Of a DNA stretch of 64,000 nucleotides, positions 1-12,100 are shown in pieces. The DNA is from Balanoglossus misakiensis (lineage: Eukaryota; Hemichordata): the NCBI GenBank assembly GCA_040954595.2, contig CM082593.2:8308001-8372000 (forward strand), given 5' to 3'. How positions within the stretch are numbered: the first letter of the stretch is position 1; the number at the start of each line of letters is the position of its first letter. Made by a program: the position numbers and the translations under genes. Under the pieces are notes generated by a model. It saw nothing but the letters and a program-made list of their open reading frames with translations. It did no database searches and was not told the DNA's origin.

Positions 1-2
1 AC

Positions 3-197
3 CCACCTCAACAACCAGGTGGTTACCCACCGCAACAACCAGGTGGTGGCTACCCACCGCAACAACCAGGTGGCGGTTACCCTCCGCAACAACCAGGTGG
101 TGGCTACCCTCCACAACCAGGTGCATATCCACCAAGCCAACCAGGTGGTTACCCCCCTCAACCTGGCGGTTATCCAACTGGACAGCAAACCTATCCT
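3..197 (+). repeat. 27-bp coding tandem repeat of the annexin N-terminus
   Basis: Read in frame from base 3, a unit encoding PPQQPGGGY repeats about four times and then decays into [15 protein letters not shown] and PPQPGGY. Third-position changes between units keep the amino acids, which suggests selection on the peptide. The array runs off the window's left edge, so its full length is unknown. Confidence 0.85.
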
Positions 198-3100
198 GTA
201 AGTAACGAAGCTCATAGCAATTATCACACGCCAAGGAACTGCTCAAACGAGTCGGGGACATTGTGTGAATACGAACTCTAAATCCTATGCAATCTTATAT
301 GGCCAAATTTACATGTTTTTTTTTTAATTTCATATCCTTAACCCCAGCCACAGCCTGGAATGCCTCAAACTTATCCTGGTACTGCTGGCAGTTCCCCATA
401 TCCTGGACAACCACCAGCAGCTGGTTATGTAAGTTCAGTAAATTCCTTCTCACAGTACCGGTAGTCTCAAATAAACTAGAAAATCTACTAATCTGATAGT
501 TGGTTTAAAGGGACAAAGTCTCTCTCTCGCTGACTTTTTTCCATTAATTAATTACAAGACACTGTTTATGTGAACTCTTCCACGTGGCCCCCTACCTTGT
601 CTTACTTGCAAACAGCGACACATGTAATATTTATTGAACTATTAGAAACCACATTTGTTATCACAGACTTGAGTAGAGTTGAAACACAAATCTAGTTTGT
701 TTAATCAAGGTACATGTATACAGGTGTCCTAAATTGGTATCCTCATTCAACAAATTCCACTTCTTGTTGAATGGTGTTATGTTAAAAACATGTAAACAAT
801 TCTTTGATTGATTGCACTTACAGAAAACATGACAGTTGAAGTCATTTTTGTATTGGCCACAACCTGACCCCAATTGACCTGTGATTCAGTTCAGCATTTT
901 ATGGCTGATTTTATTGCTGGGATCAGTGGACAGATTTATTAGTCCTTGTGGCCGAAGTGAAGAGGGGACTAATAGATTCAGTCCAGTCAGTCTGTCTGTC
1001 TCCAACTATTCTAAGTGAAACAGTAGAGACTGAATGAATTTACAAAGGGACAAAGTCTCTCTCTCGCTGTGAGACACCGTTTATCATGTAAATGTACATG
1101 TGGATATGTAGTGAATTAACGTTCAACCACACACAACTTCCATCCCGCTTGTATGATATTAGTCAAAATTCACCCAAAATGAACAAATGGTAGAGACCGA
1201 TTATTCATTTTGGAGAGTTTTTTCACTCTCATGTCTACAAACGGGATGGAAGTTGTGTGTGGTCGAACATTGATTCACTATATATATCCACATGTAGAAT
1301 AACATTAACAGTGTCTTGTATCAAAGATAATTAATGGAAAAAGGGCAGCGAGAGAGAGACTTTGTCCCTTTTAATGACTGATATTGGCAAATGTTGGTAG
1401 TGCAGAAAACTGGCAGTTCAAGCCACTACCGCTTTCACAATACTTTGCTGTCTAACAAAAAAAAACTGTAATCCTGTCGTTGTGGATTTCTTATAGCCTC
1501 CACCAGCAGGTTTTAGCGGGATGCCGACACCAGAATCAGCATCATCTGCAGCAGCATCTGGATATCCTGCCCCAGCCCAGACTGGATACCCACCACAAGG
1601 TGGCTACCCTCCTGCACCATACCCTGGCCAACCTGCTGCTCCGCCACCCCCAGCTCAGGTGAGAATCTCTGTCATCTATTCCATGTAGCAGTGTTGCTTA
1701 ATGGCATTGCAAAAGCTATAGTATCTGTGAGACCCCCCCCAAAACAAACAAACAAACAAACAAACAAACAAACAAAAATAGACAAAACAATAAAAAACAA
1801 ATAACAACAACAACAACAACAACTTAGCCTGTATTTGTTAGCCTGTATTAGGGTACATCATGTTATCGCCAACTGGTGATTGCTATGCATAGAAAAAATT
1901 GAGCACAATTCCTGTCAAAATAACGTACAGAGTTTCGGCATGGGCACACAGCATCTCAAAAGTCTTGTCTTTGCATGATGTTCAAAGCATTTGGGTGAAA
2001 AAATACGTTATAAATATTCATTAATTACCGTGTGTGTATTATTGTAGTCAACTGCTGGCATTGCTCTAAATTTTGAAAAAATGAGATTTCTTTTTAAAGC
2101 TCCATTAGCTGTAACTTTTCGCTATGTTTTCAGTGCTTTTGTTTTTTGTATCTACTGCGGTTTCTTGTTCAAATCCCTGAAGCATGATGTAATACCAATT
2201 ATTATACATCTAGTGCCGAGAACAATAGATTTTGGCGTGCAATAAAAAGCCGTACGGAACGGTACGTACGGAACGCGCGTTAAATAAGTTTTAGGTTTCA
2301 AGGCGCCCCAACTTACCGTGTACAGGTATGCGTTGTTATGCGGACGGTTTCAAGGCGCCCCCACTCCAACGCACGTGCGCACACGTAAACAAAAAAGAAA
2401 GATGGCTGCTCACTGAGTCAACTGAGCGGTTTTCGATCGATTGTATCGGCATTTTTGGCGTTTTGAAAGCCAAGTAACATGCAACACAAGAACTAACGGA
2501 GATGTAAGATGTATAATAATAAGGTTATTACGAAAATACCGCAAAGTATGCACTCGGACATTAGCGCAGCGCATCGCCCTCCGCTGCGCGTCGGGCGATA
2601 CTCAGCGCTAATGTCCTTGTGCATACTTTGCAGTATTTTCGTAATAACCTCATAGTATCCAGCTTATTAACAGGGTATATTAGCATGCTGTTTGGAGTAG
2701 AACAAGAAATTGCCTTTGGTACACAGAAGAAAAATGCTGAAATTAAAACCAAAAGTTACAGCTGATGTCCCTTCCAGTAAATGGTCAAAATTGGACACTC
2801 AGGAAAATGGAATTTGTAGTTACATTCTAACTAAGACTAGGTAGAAATGAGAACATTTAAAATATAAAAAAAAATGTTTGAATTCAATCAGTATCCCCCA
2901 GGAACATATTCTGGAACAAATCCTAGTTTGCCCTACCCCTCCTCGCCCTATGGACAAACACCTTCCAGTACTTCGGTAAGTTGTCAAAACAAGATGCTTA
3001 GCCATCTCTTAAAAGTTGTTGTTGTGCGTAACATACTTTGATAAGGTTGGACTATGTGTTGATTGCGCTTGCCAATCAGAAAGGTAGGGGACTATCCTGA

Positions 3101-6100
3101 GAAATATGCATGCTTATCACATTCCAGCAGTGTTTTTCTTGACACTTTCGCATGATATTCTGGAGGAGAAGATGTTCAAAACTGTAAAAGGAAAATATGT
3201 TTGCTATCATTTTTGGATATAGCTGTCTCAGCCACAAGAAACAATGAATCTTTTCAGAAGTTTTGATGACATCATTCAATTAGGAATAGCACTAAAAAAT
3301 TTCATTTTTGACAATTTGTTTCTTAATTTCTTACAAAGATTGTTTGAACAGGGAAGCATTTTCCCTTTAGAAACATAATGGTAATATATCAAATTTTTCA
3401 AACATATAGTTTGAAAGACTGACAATTTGCATATGGCATACACAATGTTACTAATATATTCAAAACCTTGCAGAAGACGCCTCTTTCCTATTTTTTGTGT
3501 GTGTTCATCTGAATATTTACCAGAAAAATATGGAGAAAATTTAAACAAACTGTTTTTATATGAAGTCCCCTACCTTTTAAATTGCTTTGTTTCAAGATGT
3601 TGGTCACATGACTTCTAACCACTTGTTTCTCTAACTGTTACTGTGTATGTAATATATCATAACTCGTCAGGGATTTTCTGTCCCACACTCGCCTGCTGCT
3701 TGTGTGGGACAGAAAATCCCCAACTGAGATTTATGATCTCAGGTCCTTGGGAGTGTGAGATTCTATTAATCCATATTGCATGCTTACATCAAACTTCAAA
3801 GGGTCATTCACATGCCCGTTCAAGGAGGGGCATTTTATTTTTCAATTCAAATATTTATAAGTAAAGTCTTGTATTATAGAATGTTGCAACTTTTTAGCTC
3901 AGAAATTCCTTATGAATTTTTCAAAGGCAAATCAGTATTGCTTTGCAATGTTTGAGTTTAAAATATTTGTGCTGTAGTAGTATAGAAGTAATTGCTAATT
4001 CTATGAACATACAGTGCCCCCCCCCCAGTGATTGCAAATGTACATGCACGGCCACACACATATATAGATTATATGAAAAAATGTCAAATTTTTAATCAAT
4101 TGTAGGGCAAGTGCAGTTTTCTTAAGGACAAGTGAAATTGTAAAGTCACTTGAATTTGTGAATTTATGAAAATATTCTCGAGGCCTGTAATACATGTTCT
4201 AAATGTGTGGTTGTCGATTAGTATCGAACATTGATCAGTATCAGCCCAAATATAACTGTTTTATGTCACAGTTGACTTCAACAATTCTGATCAAATGGAA
4301 GCACAGTGCCCTTGGTGCTATTTTCCTTATGCCAAGAACATTCATATAGCAAGCGGCACTGCAGACAGCCTGTGCCTTGGCCAAAGTACACTGGGTTTTC
4401 ACGTTTCAAGGGCAATTTGAGACAAAAACTAGCATAGTTTGTCCTGTTCATGATTGTTTTTGTTTTTCATTTCATATTTGACATAATCCATAATATATTC
4501 AGTTGTTATGCATGACTGTGTCCAATCGCAATGTCTGTTACATTCCATGAGTATAAGACACTCTCTCTCACATTGCCATTCATTAGCACATGGGTGGAAC
4601 TCCATATCCATCTCAACCATATGGAAGTAGCCAGCCGTATGGAAATGTCCCTCCGGCAGCAGCGGTAAGTTCAAGATGCAGTAGAAGCCATCTTCATTTC
4701 GGTATTGCCATATTCTGTGACTCACCATCATGTCACATGACCTCTATTGCATTCAGTGTGTTTATGTAACCATCCACCTTTTTTACCTTGGTCTTTGTGT
4801 GGCTATCTTTCCCCTAAGTTCTATCAAATGCCAATAATAAATGTTTCTATTTTCTTATTGTCCCACTGCTTTCTGATATGACTCTATAAATACTGTAAAA
4901 CGGGAAATTTTCACGAACGATAAATTTTCGCGAACTACGCTAGCTTTCGCAAACTACTGCCTAACTGTAGTCAAAGGAGCTCAGTTATCTTGGTATAAGA
5001 CTTCGCATGCATGGCTATACTAACCAAAGGCATGCTTTATTATTTGCTTAAATTAAATATATTTTATGTCTGTGGGGTGTTGCAAAAGCTCACTTATCCC
5101 ATAATTAAGTTAAAATGTTTTGTATGCTCTATTGATGTGCAGGTTTTGTCCATTTTATATACTCGTTAATATGCTATATAATTTACATTGTTATGCAACT
5201 ACTGCCATAAGCTATTGCGTTCAATTGCACAATTATTTTATATAGTGTACAGTATGCAAGGACCCACCACATGTACAGGTGATGCACTCAAGTGCATGTG
5301 TACCGTGTACTGAGCGACTGAAGCAACCTACTTTTGCCTGGGTGCCTTCAACTGTTTTATTTCGTTGGGCTTCTCAAAATTGACTGTACAAATGTGTAAC
5401 TGGATAACATGAACATTAAAGGGACACAGTCTCTCTCTCCCTGCCCTTTTCCATTAATTACCGTATGTCTGATACAAGACACCGTTTATGTTATTCTACA
5501 TGTGGATATATACATGTACATGTAGTGAATCAACATTCGACCACACACACCTTCCATCCCGCTTGTAGACATGAAGCGAAAAACTCACCAAAATGAATAA
5601 TCGGTCTCTACCATTTATTCGTTTTGGGTGAGTTTTTACTCTCATAACATATAAGAAGTATGGAAGTTGTGTGTGGTTCAATTACTATATATCCACATGT
5701 ACATTAACATAAACAGTATCTTTTATCAAACATAATTAATGGGAAAAGGGCAGTGAGAGAGACTTTGTCCCTTTAATGTAACCCAATGCAATGAAAAGGA
5801 CCCATCTATGAATGACTTTCCCAGTATTTTGTGTCCAGATCCCTAGTCTTTTCATGGCCGTACTTCGTGAATTAATCCTATAATATTTCTCTGAACTTTT
5901 CTAACTTACAAGGGGCTTTCATTTTGAAAAACAAGCTTTGTCTGTTTTGTTTAACCCGATAACCGCAAATTCTAGGCAATAATTTTTTCAGTAACAGTCT
6001 ATGTAATCTACCAATTTTTTCTGCCATTGTTATATTTCTGTGAAAATATGATGAAGAAGATGTGTTTGATAATTTCACCTTGTAGCTAGGTGCAAAAATA

Positions 6101-9100
6101 ACATTAAATTCCCTTCTTTTCTGGTGATTTCAGTATCAGGCACCACCAGGAAGTCAGACAATACCGCCACCACAGGCAGCACATCGATCACACAGTCCAT
6201 CAGGATACCCAACTGCTGCAGCTGTAACAACTCAAATGGGGCACATGTCAATCAAACAAACTAAGGTAAGAACTTATCCAAGTCTATCAGTCACAATTTG
6301 ATTGAAGCTTTTTGATTTGTGATGTTTGATTCATGTTTATATCTATCATCAGTGCTGTGATGGATCTCTCAAAATCATCAGCGAAGTTCATCATTGCATT
6401 CAGTAGTTGCAGATACATTACGTTTTCAACTGAATCACTGGTTTTAATTAATATCATTAAGAATACAGTCATAAAGTGTGTCAGATGGACATCTATGAAT
6501 GGAGACCAGTACTGAATGAGTCTGAACTCAGTCTTGTGTTATTGGATGGATAGTCGTGTGTACAGTACGTAATCTGTGACTGTGTATTATTCTGTATTCA
6601 GTTCTCTCTGTGTGTCTGGCTGTGTGTGTCTGTGTCTATGTGTGTCTTTCTCAGTGGGTATAAAGCTATATACCATTGTTATCATGGTAAATTGTACCAC
6701 ATGGTACATCCTTCACTCACTCACTCACTCTTGTCAAAATACAACCTTTCATGCTTTCTTCAAGAAATTTTTACAACAGGATATTTTCCTTTCAAAGCAA
6801 TATGGAAAACCATTGTAAAAGATGCTATCAATGATAAAGAATACAATCTTTGGAAACAACACTATAGCACAATTGTTTACAGACTTGTGAATACATTGTT
6901 GAAGATTCCCTAACACACCTGGTAACTTTTTGTAGTAATACCTTCAAACAAAGAGAGATTTTCTAGACAACAGTCTTTGATAAAATTAGTGTAACTTTTG
7001 CTGCAACTTTATTCATTTAAGATTAAATAAGAACACGATTCCATTTCTTTGATCACTTTATGTGACAACAATAACCGAACAAGTACAGAGCAAGTACAGT
7101 TGAAAATGTGAGGGTGTCTTGCAATGCATCATGGTCGCGCATGCGCATTAACACAAGGATTGTCTATCGTATCATGTAAAGTCTGCTGTGACGTAATGTT
7201 CTCTAAAGATGGTACAGAATTTACTATATGCATATTTTCCAAGATAATCAGCATAATTTCCAACAATACGATTTCAAGAATTGACTCTAAAACTTATACA
7301 ATCGTGTCTGGATGCCTAAGCTTGATATAGTAGCATAAAATATATCACCAGTTATTGTTTGACTTCCCCAATAAATGCTGTTTTGATGGTTACAAATTAT
7401 AGTTACGCAAAATGGTTCTATTGTAAAAAAAAATTTGTTTGCTATTTACCGGTACCTACTTATGTATTTAATACTATCCATTTGTTGTAACTCTTCTTTT
7501 TCTGAGGAGGAATAAAGAAACAACAACTCACTCACTCACTCACTCACTCAGTCAATCAATCAATCAGTCAATCAATCGATCGATCGATCGGTCGGTTGGT
7601 CGATCAACCAACCAACCAACCAGATAGTCAGTCAGTCAGTCAATCAATTAGTCAATCAATCAACCAACCGACCAATCAATCAAAAACATAATTGTGTAAC
7701 ATTTAATCAGTGTCAATTAATAGAACTAATATCACCTGAAGTGTGTCTAGATACATGCTGCGGTAATTACTGTACTCTTATATTACCGGTAGTCGGGTCA
7801 GAATAATATATATCGATTTCTTCTATGAAGTATTTCATGGAAAACTATTATCAAGTATTTTCCGGGAAACTAGGATTTGCCATTTCATACAGACTCAAAG
7901 TGAAATACATTGCCATCATTGGATACTAATTTTATGTTTATCTCCCTGCCATTTTGTAAAATTTTCATTATATTAAATTACATGTACTTCAATTTAGCAT
8001 TGTTGAGTTATAGTCAAATAATTGAGGAAATCATTCTAGTTCTCATAATTAATTGAGAATTCCTTTCTGGTTTGTCTTCAATGTTTTCAAAATACCTCAT
8101 TTCCATTAGGTTTGTATCGTTTAATGAAATAATGCTTTCTTTATTAAAATAGATTTCAAAGAATATTATAATCCGATCTTGTGAAATTTGAGCAAGCTTA
8201 TTTCTGACATTACATAATGCATTTTTGAAACGTCTGTTTGTGTAGCATTAGAACAACATAGTTGGTTAAGGTCAGTGTTTCCTAAGTGATGATTGCTATG
8301 TTAAGCTCAGTGATCATATTAACTAAAATTAGTTAGTTGACATTCACACTTAAGTCGTTTCATTCATACCTGGAGGATTAATTTTGAAAAAAAAGTAAGA
8401 CTGATAAAATCTCTCCATTTTCTGCATTATAACCTTACACCCTAATATTTTGAAGAAACTCAACATATCTCCTGTAGACTTTTTAAGGATTAAAATTGCC
8501 AGAAATAGGTGCCGGGATAATTTTTTAAATCAAGTAAAATGGAAAGTTTTGCTAATTTTCTTTGAATGAGAAAGAATCTAGGATCGTACAAATCGAACAG
8601 ACACATGTGTTTTGTACCGTTGGCCAGTTATGTCACACATATTGCGCAGCTTTATTTTAAAATGTCTCAACTCCTGTCACAAGTCAAAATGTTTTTTGAA
8701 ATCTAACCATAATTGACAGTTTGCTGATTATAGAGGTGATTTCCCTATTGTCGGTTGTCATGACAGCACATCAGTGAAACAACAAGTGGGCCACAGTTTT
8801 AAATATGCTAATCGCAGTCAAACTCTTTGCAAGCAATGTGGGTGGTCATTTCTCACAGGATAGCATCACTTAACTTGAACATGCAGTCTGATCGGTTCCA
8901 ACAGCATTTTGTTGGAGAACAGATATTCTACACTGTGCCTCAGTTGTTGAAGGTTGTGGAGTGCCAGAGTGCTTGCTAACGACATTGTTTTAAAATTTAC
9001 AAGTTGGAAAATCATCTAGTAATGATAAGTAAGAGTAATGTCACCCAGCATTGAATTAAAATAGACTTTCTTTGGAGTAGAAAATGTCAGTCCCAGATTG

Positions 9101-12100
9101 GTTAAATTAGTCAATATATTTTTTTCATAAAATTGTTGTAGGCAGGAGTTGAGAGGAGATAGCTGACAGATTCCTGTGCCAGCTCTGATCAAACTTGATT
9201 CCAAGATGTCCTGATAATTAGTGATAGATTAACGATATTATCAATATTTGTTTTAAAATCATTTAAGCCAATGGTCAAAAAATAAATCATCAATATTCCA
9301 TTTTGGGTCAAATGAGAACCAATGGTGGAATAGATGCTGGTATATAAATGGAGAGCTTCTCAGCAGATGCTTCTCCAGTCCGTTTAGAATATTCAATCAG
9401 TTCGGTTCATGAACCCCGCCCACTCTGTTTATAATCACAATGGGCAATTGGTGTAGTGAGACATTCGACATACCATTCATGATGGCTACATCTGCAGAGG
9501 TAAGCTGCGTGTTTTTGTGTTGGAAATTCTACTGCTAGCCAGGATTCAACCTCAGAGTGTAAATTTTTTTGGCAGTAAGAGTGTTTAGGGAAATGTTTTT
9601 TGTGACTCGGGAGTCGAATTGGAGGTAGACTTTGAAGTTTAGTGTGTGCTGAGTTACGGCCGTTCTTGAACATGCACTACTCGGGATTTAAATGCCTGTA
9701 CATCACAGTCTACCTGTGGTCTAGCTACACCACCCTGTATATATACACAATGGAATTGTTTCTACACAGCGCATTTTGTTCTTGACATTATATAATGATC
9801 TGGTGAAAGTGAATCTTTGGTCTTGAAATCCATTCAAGGTTGCTAGCTGCTGTAGCTATTGCATATGTACACATATGACGATCCTGGGGGTTAGTTTTGT
9901 AGCTCAGAATGTGTACCTAGTAGGAAACGCCCTTGTGAGCAGTTGACTATTCACGGCCAGAAAGTAAATTTTAAGTGCACTGTGTGCATTCATATTTGTG
10001 TCGTAAATCTTCAAGGCTTATTGCCATGTTCCATTTACATGTAGTTGTTTCCAACAATCAGCTATTATGCTGTTCTTGTTGAAACTGAGACTCAGCTAAA
10101 GGTCAGACTCTTCCAGTTTCCATTTTTAACAATGCATGTCCGTTTCGAAACATTATAGTGCATGTACTGTAACCTTGAGATAAGAAGTCATTTATGACCT
10201 TTGACCTCATTCACTGGGCTTGCCGTGTCTGGTAATTGACTGGCTGTGTCGCAGGGATGTGTGTTTTACAGCTATGCCTCCACACCACACCTATTTGTGT
10301 GGATGCGTATATCTGTAAGACACTGAGCCCTGGCACACAGGATTCCACCTCAGAATGTCATTGGCCATTAAATGGACAAAGTCTCTCTCTTGCTGCCCTT
10401 TTTTCCATTAATTATATTTGATACAAGACGCCGTTTGTTATTCTACATGTGGATATATAGTGAATGAACGTTCAACCACACACAACTTCCATCCCACTTG
10501 TAGACAGGAGAGTGAAAAAAACTCGCCAAAATGAATAATCGTTCCTTACCATTTATTCATTTTGGGCGAGTTTTTACTCTCATATCATACAAGTGGGATG
10601 GAAGTTGTGTGTGGTTGAACATTGATTCACTATATATCCACATTTACATTAACATAAATGGTGTCTTGTATCAAACATAATTAATGGAAAAAAGGGCAGC
10701 TGGAGAGAGACTTTGTCCCTTTAAAGCCTCTAGAGCTGCCAAATTTCACATATTGTTTTCCACAATAAAATACTTAAAATATATTGCCTATCCTCTAAAA
10801 TCCTCACCATTAAGCCATATTACTTGCATTTGCATCAGTTTGTCATCTCTTGGCGACGCACACCACGATAGCTGCGTACTGTTTGTATGGAGGGTTATTA
10901 AATTTGTGTGGAACCGTTTTAATACATAGCATGTTTAAATTGCAACATACAGCCACAATAGGGCGTTGATGAGATGTTCATGTATAACAATCACTAAGCT
11001 TATAATTTGTTATATCGATGTACCAATCAAGTTGGAAAATAAAATCCTGAAAATAATGCGAAATGTGGCAGCTCTAGAGGCTTTAAAACAACTAGGATTC
11101 ACTCCCCACTTGTCTACTTCCTCAATAAACACCTGTCCACTGCCCTGTAGCTTGTTCTTGATTTATTGTCAGTTCTTCATGGACCCTATCTGATTGTTAT
11201 ATGTATGTACACTCTCCTACATCTGAAGTTCAATTTGGCTATAACATGTTTTAAGGATGTACCATATTTCTTACGTTGTATGATTAACTGCAAATGAGAC
11301 ATGTTGTCCCAAGATGCCTTCAGGAATGATTGATTTTTGATGGAATTACAAATGTGTGGTCACATTCCCTATTCCAGCTTTCACACAACATATTTGTATT
11401 GTATTCATGACATGTACGTATGTGTGTTAAGCCTCACTGAGAATGTCAAATATTCTGCTGTCTAAACAGTCTCATTCATTGATAATCTTTAAAGTTGACG
11501 ATAAATACAACGTTGGAAGTTTCAACTTAAAAATGTGTAACTGAATAATGGAGAAAAATTGAATGCCATTTAATCTACCCATTTAATATCACTGTTAAAG
11601 TGGATGGATCAATGCAAGTATTAAGCTATCAAAAGATTGATACATGATCATAGAAAATACAAGCATATGTATACCGGTATTCCAACAGGTGGCAGAGAAA
11701 GTTTTCCTCTTCAGGCTATGCCAAGAATTTCAAATATTTATAGTCAGTGTAAACGATGACTCAGAAACATTCACCAGACCATTTCATAAAATAATTATTA
11801 TGTTCAGTCCAGGCTGACGTGGCTGGGACATTCAGTATCTCTTTTGAACCATGACCATCAAGTAGGGTAATTACAAATGTCAAATACAGCTAGTACATTG
11901 ATGAATCAATCAATGTTAAATGGTATAATTACTGGCTGACAGCCATTTGTATGGTGCAAGAACTGGGCTATTGTGAAGTATTTGTTTCACATTTTGGAAG
12001 AATTTTTAGCATGTTATTAGAGATATCAACACAAAAATTGGGTTGATTTGAACCTGCCTGACCCCCCCCCCCCAAAATGGGGTGGCAATAACCAGGCAGC

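Noticed and set aside
1044-1374. Possible microRNA hairpin cluster at family A copies
   Set aside because: The hairpins are far too long and too repetitive for canonical microRNA precursors. A transposon palindrome explains them; siRNA production remains possible.
7515-7685. Possible CRISPR-like array
   Set aside because: It is a tetranucleotide satellite without spacer structure, in an animal intron.
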